DNA of 64,000 bases from assembly GCA_022826515.1 (NCBI GenBank), contig JAJDUT010000114.1, forward strand, positions 1 to 64,000, read 5' to 3'. This stretch comes from Candidatus Latescibacterota bacterium (lineage in GTDB: Bacteria > Latescibacterota > UBA2968 > UBA8231). A program made the translations under genes and the position numbers. This document shows, piece after piece, positions 41,754 through 52,930 of the stretch (position 1 is the first letter of the stretch; the number at the start of each line of letters is the position of its first letter). The notes under the pieces are model-generated. The model did not search any database, was not told the DNA's origin, and was given only the letters and a program-made list of their open reading frames with translations.

Positions 41754-43138
41754 TGGCCGCGGTACAAACGCCTTGGGGCGGGCGGTTTCAGTCTGCGCCG
41801 GCCGAGTTGATGGAGCGCTTCAACGCCTCGATTGGCTTCGACCGCAAGCTGTTGGAGTCCGACATTGTCGGCAGCGTGGCCTATGCCCGCGCCCTGCAGC
41901 GGGCCGACGTTCTCAGCACTGGAGAACTGGAGCAGATCGAATCGGGGCTAAAGCAGGTACGGGAAGAATTTTCAGCCCCGGACTGCGCGCTTCCCGACGC
42001 ACTTGAAGACATCCACATGGCGGTGGAGCAGCGGCTGACCGAGCTGGTCGGCCCGGTCGGTGGCAAGCTGCACACCGGGCGCAGTCGCAACGACCAAGTC
42101 AACTTAGACGAGCGACTCTACCTGCGGGGCGCGATTGCGTCGCTCCAGGCGCAGATTCGCCACCTACAAGGCGTGCTGCTGGCGTCGAGCGAGCAACACA
42201 GCCACGTGGTGCTGCCCGGCTATACCCACTTACAACAGGCCCAACCGGTGCTTTTCCCCCACTATGCGCTGTCGTTGTTCTGGATGCTGGAGCGCGACCG
42301 CGGGCGGCTGGGGGACGCTTGGCGTCGGGCCGACTTTCTGCCGTTAGGTTCCGGGGCGTTGGCCGGGAGCGCGTTTCCGCTCGACCGGGCCTTTCTCGCC
42401 CGCGAACTCGGGTTCTCGCAGGTGACCCCCAATAGCCTCGACGCGGTCAGCGACCGCGATTTTCTGCTTGAGACTCTGTCTGCGCTGGCAATTCTAATGA
42501 TGCACTTGAGCCGCTTCTGCGAGGATTTGATTCTCTGGTCGTCGGCGGAGTTTGGCTTTGTCGAGTTGAGCGACCACTTTGCCACCGGCTCTAGCATGAT
42601 GCCGCAAAAGAAAAATCCAGACGCGCTAGAGCTGGTGCGCGGCAAGACCGGTCGGGTGTACGGCAGTCTGATGGCGTTGCTGACGACGATGAAGGCCGTG
42701 CCGTTGACGTACGCCAAGGATCTGCAGGAAGACAAGGAGCCGCTCTTTGACGCGCTGGAAACGTCGGCCATTTGCCTAGAGGTTTTCGCCGGTGCTTGGG
42801 AGAGCATGAAGGTGCGCGCCGAGCGGATGGAGTCCGCGGTGGATTCCACGGCCTTGGCAACGGATTTGGCCGACTATTTGGTGGGCCAAGGCGTGCCTTT
42901 TCGCGAAGCCCATCGCATCGTCGGTCGCTTGGTGCGGGATTCGCTAGAGCAAGGTCGCGCCCTCACCGAACTTAACTTGGAAGATCTGCGCGCACACAGC
43001 GCGGATTTCGGCGAGGACGCGCTGGGCCTGCTCGACGTGCGCCACAGCTTGGCGCGCCGTAATATAGAGGGAGGCACCGGTCCGCAGGCCGTGGCCGAAC
43101 AGATGGAAAAGGCGCGGCGAGTATGGGCCGCAAGGTGA
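41753..43138 (+). CDS. argH: Argininosuccinate lyase
   Basis: Cleaves argininosuccinate to arginine and fumarate. The 461-residue member of the fumarase/aspartase superfamily has WGGRF at the start, HTGRSRNDQVNLDERLYLR, PGYTHLQQAQPVLF, and the signature GSSMMPQKKNPDALELVRGK. argC, argJ, argF and argG are not in this window, so the run is incomplete for the pathway. Confidence 0.97.
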   Translation: MAAVQTPWGGRFQSAPAELMERFNASIGFDRKLLESDIVGSVAYARALQRADVLSTGELEQIESGLKQVREEFSAPDCALPDALEDIHMAVEQRLTELVGPVGGKLHTGRSRNDQVNLDERLYLRGAIASLQAQIRHLQGVLLASSEQHSHVVLPGYTHLQQAQPVLFPHYALSLFWMLERDRGRLGDAWRRADFLPLGSGALAGSAFPLDRAFLARELGFSQVTPNSLDAVSDRDFLLETLSALAILMMHLSRFCEDLILWSSAEFGFVELSDHFATGSSMMPQKKNPDALELVRGKTGRVYGSLMALLTTMKAVPLTYAKDLQEDKEPLFDALETSAICLEVFAGAWESMKVRAERMESAVDSTALATDLADYLVGQGVPFREAHRIVGRLVRDSLEQGRALTELNLEDLRAHSADFGEDALGLLDVRHSLARRNIEGGTGPQAVAEQMEKARRVWAAR

Positions 43139-43142
43139 TCCA

Positions 43143-44570
43143 ATGTTAGTAGCGATTAAAGACATCGAATTTTACGTACGCGAGATGCGGATGCGGATGC
43201 CGTTTAAGTTCGGCAACGTGGTCGCTGATAGCCTGACCGCGCTGCACGTAGCCATGGATCTAGAGCTGAGCGATGGCCGTCGGGCGCGGGGCTGGACTGC
43301 GGACATGCTGTCGCCTAGGTGGTTCGACAAGGACCCAAACAAGACGATGGCCGAGGGTATCCGCGACTTGGTGGATGGAGCGCAAGCGGCGGCCGCCGCT
43401 TATCAGGAATCGAGTCGAGGCGGCGCGATCCCATTTGCAATATGGGAGGCGGGCTACGAGGCGGGTCGGGCGTGGGGCCGGGCGCGAGGCGTCAACGACC
43501 TGCTGGCGTCCAACGGCGCGGCCCTGATGGAGCGGGCGCTCATCGACGGCTTGGGGGTCGCGCTGGAGCAGCCCTATTTTGCGCTGTTGCAGGGCAATGT
43601 CCTTGGGTTGGCGCTGGGGAGGATTCACTCGGAGTTAGAGGGGCTGGAGCTTGCGGCAGTGCTGCCGGCGGTACCGGTGCGCTCGCTGCACGTCCGTCAT
43701 ACGGTCGGTTTGGTCGATCCTATCCGCACGGCCGCAATTGCGCCCGCAGAGCGGTTGAACGACGGGTTGCCGCAGTCCTTGGAGGAGTGCATTCAGAGTC
43801 AGGGCCTGCGCTATTTCAAGATCAAGATCGGCGGCGATCCCGAAGCGGACTTTGAGCGCTTGGCGGCGATCGCCGCGCTTTTGGACGAGAGAGCGGCGGA
43901 GTATCACATCACGCTCGATGGCAACGAACAGTACGGCGACGCGGCCGATTTGCTGGCTTTGTTGGAACGGATTGAACAGGACTTGGGGGCGTTTTATCAC
44001 CGCATCCTCTACGTTGAGCAGCCCATGGACCGCGCCCTTTCTCTCGATCCCGCGCTAAAGAAAGACCTCGGGGTTTTGGCGGCAAAGCGCCCCTTGCTGA
44101 TTGACGAGTCGGACGAATCCTTGGATTCCTTTCGCCGTGCGTTGGACTTGGGGTACAGCGGCGTCTCGTCCAAGTCTTGCAAAGGGTTGGTCAAGGCGCT
44201 GGCTAACAGTGCGCTCGCTTGGCAGCGCACGGCCGCGGGGCACCCCTGTTTTGTCTCGGCTGAAGATTTGACCGTGGTGCCGGTGGTGTCGCTGCATCAA
44301 GATTTGGTGCACGTGGCGGCGTTGGGGATCGATCACGTCGAGCGCAATGGGCACCACTACGTGCGGGGGCTGGATCACTTGTCGGCTGCGGAGCGGGCGT
44401 GGTGCTTTGAGCGACACGGCGATCTGTACCGTGCCGAAGGCCAGAGCGGCTTGCTCGACATTCGCGACGGTCAGATCGCGGTCGGCTCCCTGCAACGGCC
44501 TGGACTCGGGGTTGATGGCGCGGTCGATATCGCGGCCATGCAGCCGCTGACGGAGGCGCAACTCTCGTGA
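43143..44570 (+). CDS. Enolase-superfamily protein, first of tandem paralogues
   Basis: A 475-residue protein with the C-terminal barrel of the mandelate racemase/muconate lactonising group: KIKIGGD (strand-2 Lys-x-Lys), D259 (ITLDGNEQY), E292 (LYVEQP), D321 (LLIDESDES), and a strand-6 SSKSCKG Lys. The metal-ligand pattern D/E/D and both Lys positions are kept, so it should be active. The N-terminal part (EFYVREMRMRMPFKFGN) is family-like but long. It starts 4 bases after argH and overlaps the next gene by 4 bases, so it belongs to the arg transcript. The substrate is unknown; a link to arginine metabolism is only positional. Confidence 0.75.
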   Translation: MLVAIKDIEFYVREMRMRMPFKFGNVVADSLTALHVAMDLELSDGRRARGWTADMLSPRWFDKDPNKTMAEGIRDLVDGAQAAAAAYQESSRGGAIPFAIWEAGYEAGRAWGRARGVNDLLASNGAALMERALIDGLGVALEQPYFALLQGNVLGLALGRIHSELEGLELAAVLPAVPVRSLHVRHTVGLVDPIRTAAIAPAERLNDGLPQSLEECIQSQGLRYFKIKIGGDPEADFERLAAIAALLDERAAEYHITLDGNEQYGDAADLLALLERIEQDLGAFYHRILYVEQPMDRALSLDPALKKDLGVLAAKRPLLIDESDESLDSFRRALDLGYSGVSSKSCKGLVKALANSALAWQRTAAGHPCFVSAEDLTVVPVVSLHQDLVHVAALGIDHVERNGHHYVRGLDHLSAAERAWCFERHGDLYRAEGQSGLLDIRDGQIAVGSLQRPGLGVDGAVDIAAMQPLTEAQLS

Positions 44571-46003
44571 ATGCCGTAGAAATAAGGCTTGAGGACGTGC
44601 GATTCTACATGCGGAATGTGCATACCCGCATGCCCTTCAAATACGGCGCGGCCGTGCTAACCGCGGTGCCGATCCTGCACGTGGTGGCTCACGGTGCGCT
44701 AAAAAACGGCACGCCGGTGAAAGGGGTTGCAGCCGACATTCTCCCTCCTAAGTGGTTCGATAAAGACCCGGCCAAAAGCTACGAAGACAATGTCGCCGAC
44801 TTGCTGTGGGCGGCGCGTGCGGCGCGGTCGGCATACTTGGATGCGGCGCGGTCCCCCGCGTCGTTCTTTGCCATCTGGCAGGACGGTTATGCGCAGACGG
44901 TATCTGCTGGCGACGCGCACGGTCTGAATCGGTTGACGGCTGTCCACGGCAGTACGCTGATGGAGCGCGTCCTGATCGACGCAGTGGGATGCGGTGTGGG
45001 CGCGAGTTACTTTGAGTTGCTCAAGGCCAATCTCCTCGGCTTGGACCTGGGGGCGATTCACCCCGAGCTGCAAGGAGTAGAGCCTGGCCAAGTGATCGGG
45101 GCTGCGCCGCTTGAGCAGTTGCACGTGCGGCACACGGTGGGATTGGCCGATCCGATTGTCCCAAGCGATATTGCGCCTGAGGAGCGGTTGGACGATGGGT
45201 TGCCGCAGTCGCTGGCCGATTGCGTCGAGCGCCAAGGACTGACGTACTTTAAGGTCAAGGTGAACGGCGATTTGGAGACTGACTTGGCGCGGTTGGCCGT
45301 GATTGCCGAGTTGCTAGACGGGCGCGACGCCGAGTACAAGGTCACGCTCGACGGCAACGAACAATATCGTGAAATGGATTCGCTCATTGGTTTGATCGAG
45401 GCCCTTGCAGCCACACAGCCGCGTTTGTACGAGAGCATCCTCTACGTCGAGCAGCCCCTAGAGCGGAGCTTGGCTTTGGATGCAGCGCTAGAGCCGGGCA
45501 TCCGGGCCGCGGCGGCGCGGCGTCCCTTGCTCATCGACGAGTCGGACGATGCGCAGGACACCTTCCGCCAAGCCTTAGCGCTGGGATACGAGGGCGTTTC
45601 GTCCAAGGCGTGCAAAGGGCTGGTCAAGGCGCTGGCCAATCTGGCGTTGGCGCGGCAGCGGGAGGGTTGTTTTCTCTCGGGAGAGGACCTGATGAACCTG
45701 CCGGTGGTGCCCCTGCACCAGGATTTGGCGCACGTGGCGGCGCTGGGGATAGGGCACGTCGAGCGCAACGGACACCACTACGTGCGGGGGTTGGATCACT
45801 TGACCGCAGACGAGCGAGCGGCCTGCTTGGCTACGCACGGGAAGCTCTATCGGGAGGTGGACAGCGGGTTGGTGGCCTTGGATGTGCGGGAAGGGAAGAT
45901 CGAGGTAGGGTCGCTGCAAGTGGCGGGTTTGGGTGTAGGAATGCCGGTGGCTGTGGATGAGATGGTGGAATTGGAGGAATGGGAATTTGCGTCGTTGGCC
46001 TGA
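44567..46003 (+). CDS. Enolase-superfamily protein, second of tandem paralogues
   Basis: A 478-residue paralogue of the preceding protein, with GTG start 44567 overlapping its stop. The same layout is kept: KVKVNGD, D262 (VTLDGNEQY), E295 (LYVEQP), D324 (LLIDESDDA), SSKACKG. The stretch VERNGHHYVRGLDHL near the C-terminus is identical in both. Differences are concentrated in the N-terminal capping region and in a short deletion after the strand-6 Lys, which are the parts that set substrate specificity in this superfamily. The two may act on different substrates or form a mixed oligomer; the function is unknown. Confidence 0.75.
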   Translation: MNAVEIRLEDVRFYMRNVHTRMPFKYGAAVLTAVPILHVVAHGALKNGTPVKGVAADILPPKWFDKDPAKSYEDNVADLLWAARAARSAYLDAARSPASFFAIWQDGYAQTVSAGDAHGLNRLTAVHGSTLMERVLIDAVGCGVGASYFELLKANLLGLDLGAIHPELQGVEPGQVIGAAPLEQLHVRHTVGLADPIVPSDIAPEERLDDGLPQSLADCVERQGLTYFKVKVNGDLETDLARLAVIAELLDGRDAEYKVTLDGNEQYREMDSLIGLIEALAATQPRLYESILYVEQPLERSLALDAALEPGIRAAAARRPLLIDESDDAQDTFRQALALGYEGVSSKACKGLVKALANLALARQREGCFLSGEDLMNLPVVPLHQDLAHVAALGIGHVERNGHHYVRGLDHLTADERAACLATHGKLYREVDSGLVALDVREGKIEVGSLQVAGLGVGMPVAVDEMVELEEWEFASLA

Positions 46004-46017
46004 GCTAGGAGATGGCT

Positions 46018-48404
<2,387 letters not shown>

Positions 48405-48434
48405 TTATATTTTTGTCGCGGAACGAGATAGGAT

Positions 48435-49295
48435 ATGACTGCTACTTGGCACGATTACTGGGAACTGACTAAACCGAGAATTGCCTTTTTGGTGCTGGTT
48501 ACGGCCGCCTTCGGATTTTTCTTAGGCGGGCAAGGCATTCACGCGCCGCTGCTTTTTTGTTGTCTGCTCGTCGGTACGGGCTTGACTACGTGCGGCTCGT
48601 CGGTGCTCAATCACTATCTGGAACGCGATGTCGATGGGTTGATGAAGCGCACGCGCAATCGGCCCTTGCCGGCCGGGCGCGTCAAGCCGGGGACGGCGCT
48701 GTCGATGGGGTTTGTGCTGGTTCTGAGCGGCGTGTTTTTCCTGCTTTTTACCGCTGGGTTGTTGACGGCTTTTCTGGCACTCCTCTCCGCGTTTCTCTAC
48801 GTGGTGGTGTACACCCCGATGAAGCGGCAAAATTGGCTCAATACCTCGCTGGGGGCCGTGCCAGGTGCCCTGCCGCCCGTAGGGGGCTGGACGGCGGCGA
48901 CTGGCGCGATTGACCCCGGGGCTGTGGTCCTGTTTCTCATTCTCTTTGCTTGGCAGCACCCGCACTTTTACGCCATTGCTTGGATCTTCCGCGACGACTA
49001 CCGGCGCGGCGGTTTCAAGATGTTACCCGTCGTCGAGCCGGATGGGAACAGCACCTGCTGGCAGGTGATGGGCTACTTGGTACTGCTGCTGATCTTTTCG
49101 GTGTTGCCTTCGTTTATGGGTCTCACTGGGCCGTTCTACCTAGCCGGGGCGCTGGTGTTGGGCGCGCTGTTCCTCGCCTCCGGTCTCGCGCTTAGCTTCT
49201 CGCGCTCGGTGACTAGTGCGCGGCGACTGCTCAAGGCTTCGGTCCTCTATCTGCCGCTACTGTTGGTGTTGAGCGTGGTAGATGCCGGGTTTTAG
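48435..49295 (+). CDS. cyoE: Protoheme IX farnesyltransferase (heme O synthase)
   Basis: Adds farnesyl to heme B to make heme O for terminal oxidases. The 286-residue UbiA-family membrane protein has about nine TM helices, the first Asp motif in NHYLERDVDGLMKRTRNRPLP, YTPMKRQNWLNT, and WQHPHFYAIAWIFRDDYRRGGFKMLPV carrying the second conserved polar region. No cytochrome oxidase or heme A synthase gene is adjacent. Its last 39 bases overlap mobA on the other strand. Confidence 0.93.
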   Translation: MTATWHDYWELTKPRIAFLVLVTAAFGFFLGGQGIHAPLLFCCLLVGTGLTTCGSSVLNHYLERDVDGLMKRTRNRPLPAGRVKPGTALSMGFVLVLSGVFFLLFTAGLLTAFLALLSAFLYVVVYTPMKRQNWLNTSLGAVPGALPPVGGWTAATGAIDPGAVVLFLILFAWQHPHFYAIAWIFRDDYRRGGFKMLPVVEPDGNSTCWQVMGYLVLLLIFSVLPSFMGLTGPFYLAGALVLGALFLASGLALSFSRSVTSARRLLKASVLYLPLLLVLSVVDAGF

Positions 49296-49865
49296 CAGTG
49301 CGGCTTGCACCCGCTCGTACTCTGCGGGCGCGTTGAGATTGGCAAAAAGCAGGCCGCGCTCGTCGTAGGGCTGCCAATCCTTTTCCCTTACCAGATACAA
49401 GTTCAGATTGCTCAGTAGGTCGCGCATGCCGAGCTGACCGGCCTGTATGGCGGCTTCTACGGCCGTTAAGCAAGACGGCTCGTAGAGCGCACAGAGCGGT
49501 TGCAGCCCGGCGACCGTGTGGGGCACGACCGCTTGATGTGGCCCGCGCCGGTTGACGAGGTGGCGGAGGAAGTCTGGAGTGAGAAAGGGCAAGTCGCAGG
49601 CGAGGAGGAGTACGGGCGCGGCGGTTGTGCTGAGCGCGGTGTACAGGCCTCCTAGCGGCCCAAGTCCGGGTCGGCGGTCGGGATGGACGGGTAGCCCGAG
49701 GTGGCTATAGGAGGAGGGGTCGCCGATGATGACGCGGGGGTAGCCGAGGGGGCGAGCCGCAGCGAGGACGCGCTCAATCAGGGTCTGGCCACCTAATTGC
49801 AGGAGAGCCTTGTCGCGGCCCATGCGTCGGCTCTGGCCGCCGGCTAGCACGGCGACGTGGATCAT
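49257..49865 (-). CDS. mobA: Molybdenum cofactor guanylyltransferase
   Basis: Transfers GMP to molybdopterin to form the guanine-dinucleotide cofactor. The 202-residue protein has the nucleotidyltransferase opening VAVLAGGQSRRMGRDKALL, GPLGGLYTAL, and LLLACDLPFLTP with the metal-binding Asp. ATG 49865 overlaps the larB stop by 4 bases. No molybdoenzyme is seen nearby. Related NTP-transferases share the fold, so the exact nucleotide is moderately certain. Confidence 0.85.
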   Translation of the reverse strand: MIHVAVLAGGQSRRMGRDKALLQLGGQTLIERVLAAARPLGYPRVIIGDPSSYSHLGLPVHPDRRPGLGPLGGLYTALSTTAAPVLLLACDLPFLTPDFLRHLVNRRGPHQAVVPHTVAGLQPLCALYEPSCLTAVEAAIQAGQLGMRDLLSNLNLYLVREKDWQPYDERGLLFANLNAPAEYERVQAALLKPGIYHAQHQQ

Positions 49866-50650
49866 TCGGAGTGCTGGCTGGGCTTCGACCTGAGCTCAGC
49901 CGAAGGGCGGCGGTTGATTTGGGCGGCTGCGTACCCTGCGCCAAATCCGTTGTCGATATTGACGACAACTACGCCGGCCGCACAGGAGTTGAGCATGGCC
50001 AAGAGGGCGGCGAGGCCGTGGAAACTCGCGCCGTATCCCACGCTAGTTGGCACGGCCACGACCGGAATATCCACCAGCCCACCGACCACGCTGGCGAGCG
50101 CACCCTCCATCCCGGCGACTACGACGATGGCCCGCGCTCGGTGCAAGAGTTCGCGGTACGCTAGGAGCCGGTGCAGGCCAGCGACGCCGACATCGCAAAC
50201 CTCCTCGACATGCGCGCCCATGGCGCGGGCCGTGACGACGGCTTCGCGGGCCACGGGCAAGTCCGAGGTACCGGCTGAGACTACGGCCACTAGGCCTTCG
50301 GGCTCGGGCCGTTCAGCTCCTGGCACTAGAACCGTGCGGGCGAGAGGGTCGTGCTCGGCGCGGTCAAAGCGCTCGACGAGGGCTTGGGCTGTGGCCGCTT
50401 CGACGCGGGTGGCCAGCACCTGTGCGCCATGCGCGGTTATGCGCTCGGCGATGGCTAGCACCTGCTCGCAGGTTTTGCCTTGAGCGAAAATGACTTCTGG
50501 AAACCCCGTGCGCAGGGCGCGGTGGTGATCGACGTGGGCAAACCCAAGGTTTTCGAAAGGCAGGTTTCTAAGCCGCTCTAAGGCTTGGCTCGGCGCGAGG
50601 TCTCCGGTGGCGACTCGCTCTAATAGGTGACGGAGTTGTTCTTGGTCCAT
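49862..50650 (-). CDS. larB: LarB-type pyridinium-3,5-biscarboxylic acid mononucleotide synthase
   Basis: Carboxylates nicotinic acid adenine dinucleotide to start the nickel-pincer cofactor of lactate racemase and related LarA enzymes. The 262-residue protein matches AIR-carboxylase-like LarB: HRALRTGFPEVIFAQGKT, VVSAGTSDLPVAREA, CDVGVAGLHRLL, VVVAGMEGALASVVGGL, and PTSVGYGASFHGLAALL. The last 15 or so residues (PSAELRSKPSQHSE) lie over a palindromic repeat and look added. larC, larE and larA are not in the window. Confidence 0.92.
   Translation of the reverse strand: MDQEQLRHLLERVATGDLAPSQALERLRNLPFENLGFAHVDHHRALRTGFPEVIFAQGKTCEQVLAIAERITAHGAQVLATRVEAATAQALVERFDRAEHDPLARTVLVPGAERPEPEGLVAVVSAGTSDLPVAREAVVTARAMGAHVEEVCDVGVAGLHRLLAYRELLHRARAIVVVAGMEGALASVVGGLVDIPVVAVPTSVGYGASFHGLAALLAMLNSCAAGVVVVNIDNGFGAGYAAAQINRRPSAELRSKPSQHSE
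49883..49905. repeat. REP-like palindrome inside the larB 3' end
   Basis: CTTCG at 49883-49887 and CGAAG at 49901-49905 flank a perfect 10-base palindrome CTGAGCTCAG (49890-49899). On the minus strand it reads CTTCGGCTGAGCTCAG, one base different from the 15-base units at 16180-16210. Confidence 0.6.
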
Positions 50651-50669
50651 GGCATTTAGGAACGCGGGA

Positions 50670-52058
50670 TCAACGGCAGCAACGGAAGCCGAGGAGGGGC
50701 TGCTCGTAGGTTTGCAGGGGCGAGTCGGCCATGATTTCCGCTAAGACTTCTAAATCATAGGGGTCTTGGCCTTCGGTGGATAGGGTGCTGACGAGGGTTG
50801 CGCCGTCGCAAGCACCGTTCGCAAATACGCTGCTTGCGACCACGTACACCGCGAGGTCGCCGGTGTCGTCGATAGCGGCGACCCATTCGTCTATGTTGCC
50901 GGTCAAGTCAAAGACGCCGGTCGCGCTGCCGCAGTTGGGAAACGAGCCGGAAGGCGCGAGTTGGGTGGTTGGGTCGCTACTGAATTGGGAAAAGGCCGAA
51001 CCCGGCACGTTGCAGAAGCGTACGCCAAAGTGGTCGCGGCTGTCGTAGGCAGCTAAATCATCGATCGAAGAAAAGCGCCGCGTTTGGCCAGCTTGGCAAG
51101 CGGCGGTCCACTCGTCCGGGCTACACAGGCGCTTGCCCTCGGCCGCGCACAGGCGTGCTGCTTGGAAAAACGAAGCGGACTGCGGCCGCTCGCCTCTGGC
51201 GTTGGGATACTCGTATGCGTCTATCTCGTATTCTTGACCCGTTGGCAGGACTAGATGCCCTGTGCCGCCAGTTGGCAGAGGCGGCACAATGGAAACGTGG
51301 ACGGCGATTTCGCGCTCGGTGTTTGCTGCACCATCACTGGCGGTAACGCGCAGTTTGTGGCTGCCGGGAAAAAAGGCGACGACGGTAGCGCGCGAGCCGA
51401 TTTGTCGCCCGGTTTCCTCGTCGCGGATGGCCTCCTCTGACCAGATGCTAAGGCTGTCCCCGGCCATCGGCTCCCAGTGGTATTCAAGCTGGTCGCCGTC
51501 AGGATCGCTGCCAAATGCGTCGATAACTAGCTGCGGTGCGCTAAACGCGCTGGTCGCGTCGGCGGTTACTTCCAGCAGGGGTTCGCGCTGCACGACCTCC
51601 ACGAGGAAGTTTTCGATCAGCACCCGAGCGTCTTCCGCGCAGCGCTGGCGGTCGGCTATATCGGGTACGGCAAGAGAATTGCAATTGCGGTCGGTTACGA
51701 GGACCTGCACGACAAATTGCTCACTGGAGCCGGTGATGGTTTGAGGAGCGAACCAAGAGTTGGTCTCTTGGGCCTGCAGATCGCGGAAGCTGCCTCCGGC
51801 TGGAGCTCGCCACTCGTAGAACACAGGGTCATCGTCCTCGTCGGCTGCGCGGACCTCAAAGCGAACCTCGCCGCCGCGTTGGACCCGACAGACAGCATCC
51901 GCGCTATTGATCAGGGTGTCTAGGGAAGCTGCACCCGGCGACTGGCAGGTCATCCGCGCCAAGTGTACGGTCGGGGGATCGTTGGGGAGGTTGTCGTGGA
52001 GCAAGCTACAGGCACCAAGGACGAGGAATGGGGCTACGAGGCACCAACCGAGGTTCAT
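50670..52058 (-). CDS. Lipoprotein with Ig/cadherin-like region and SUMF1 (FGE-sulfatase-like) domain
   Basis: A 462-residue predicted lipoprotein; lipobox VLGAC with Cys17. Residues about 25-270 hold two beta-sandwich-like segments with NDPPTVHLARM, GEVRFEVRAADEDDDPVFYEWRAP and VIDAFGSDPDGDQLEYHWEP, resembling PKD/cadherin-type repeats. The C-terminal 170 residues match the formylglycine-generating-enzyme fold: FFQAARLCAAEGKRLCSPDEWTAAC, GVFDLTGNIDEWVA, and GFRCCR at the end. Members of this fold without the sulfatase-modifying cysteine pair are usually binding modules; which applies here is unclear. ATG 52058 overlaps the parB stop by 4 bases. Confidence 0.75.
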   Translation of the reverse strand: MNLGWCLVAPFLVLGACSLLHDNLPNDPPTVHLARMTCQSPGAASLDTLINSADAVCRVQRGGEVRFEVRAADEDDDPVFYEWRAPAGGSFRDLQAQETNSWFAPQTITGSSEQFVVQVLVTDRNCNSLAVPDIADRQRCAEDARVLIENFLVEVVQREPLLEVTADATSAFSAPQLVIDAFGSDPDGDQLEYHWEPMAGDSLSIWSEEAIRDEETGRQIGSRATVVAFFPGSHKLRVTASDGAANTEREIAVHVSIVPPLPTGGTGHLVLPTGQEYEIDAYEYPNARGERPQSASFFQAARLCAAEGKRLCSPDEWTAACQAGQTRRFSSIDDLAAYDSRDHFGVRFCNVPGSAFSQFSSDPTTQLAPSGSFPNCGSATGVFDLTGNIDEWVAAIDDTGDLAVYVVASSVFANGACDGATLVSTLSTEGQDPYDLEVLAEIMADSPLQTYEQPLLGFRCCR

Positions 52059-52930
52059 TCGCCTTCGATCATCAGGTCGAGTAGCCGCTCTAGATCCCCA
52101 TCGTTGTAGAATTCGACCTCGATCTTGCCCTTGTTTGACCCAGTGCGACGGATGTTGACCGCTGTGCCGTAGCGGTGCTGCAATCGGTCCTCATAGTCGC
52201 GGATGTGGGGGTCATTGGGGACTTCTTTGGGAGACTTCTTTTTCTTGCGGCCCACGCGTTGATTGGCGACCGCTTTTTCGACCTCGCGGACGGCCATTTT
52301 CTCCTCGACTGCGCGGCGGGCCAGCGCGAGCCGGTCTTCGTCTTCTTCGAGGCCGAGCAGGGCGCGGGCGTGTCCCATCTGCAATTGGCCGCGGCGCAAA
52401 AATTCTTGGACCTCATGTGGTAATTGCAACAGCCTGAGGAGATTGGTCACGGTCGAGCGATTTTTCCCCACCTTGCGGGCGACTTCCTCTTGGGTGAGGA
52501 AGCACTTGTCGGTCAGGGAGCGGTAGCCTTCGGCCTCTTCGATGGGGGTCAGGTTTTCGCGCTGGATGTTCTCGATCAGCGACAGCTCCATCAAGTCTTG
52601 CTGGGACTCGATTTCGTGGACGATCGCTGGTATTTCTTGGATTCCCGCCTTCTTGGTAGCCCGCCAGCGGCGCTCGCCAGCGATAATCTGGTAGCTCTGG
52701 CCGATGCGGTTGACGGTGATGGGCTGGATGACGCCTTTCTCTTGGATCGAGTGCATCAGCTCGTCGATGCTCTCCTCGTCGAACTCAGTGCGAGCTTGAT
52801 AGGGATTGGGCTCGATCTCATCGACGTCGATATAGAAGATCTGGCGCGAGGCGTCGGCTTGGCCGCTAGGTTCGGCATATTCCGGGATGAGGGCGCTGAT
52901 GCCCTTGCCGAGGACCGGCTTCTTACCCAT
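52055..52930 (-). CDS. parB: Chromosome-partitioning protein ParB
   Basis: A CTP-dependent clamp that loads at parS and organises the origin region. The 291-residue protein has GKGISALIP at the start, the ParB/Srx CTP-binding box ([61 protein letters not shown]), a HTH ([24 protein letters not shown]), and a C-terminal dimerisation segment. It overlaps parA by 8 bases. I saw no consensus parS 16-mer, but did not scan systematically. Confidence 0.96.
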   Translation of the reverse strand: MGKKPVLGKGISALIPEYAEPSGQADASRQIFYIDVDEIEPNPYQARTEFDEESIDELMHSIQEKGVIQPITVNRIGQSYQIIAGERRWRATKKAGIQEIPAIVHEIESQQDLMELSLIENIQRENLTPIEEAEGYRSLTDKCFLTQEEVARKVGKNRSTVTNLLRLLQLPHEVQEFLRRGQLQMGHARALLGLEEDEDRLALARRAVEEKMAVREVEKAVANQRVGRKKKKSPKEVPNDPHIRDYEDRLQHRYGTAVNIRRTGSNKGKIEVEFYNDGDLERLLDLMIEGE

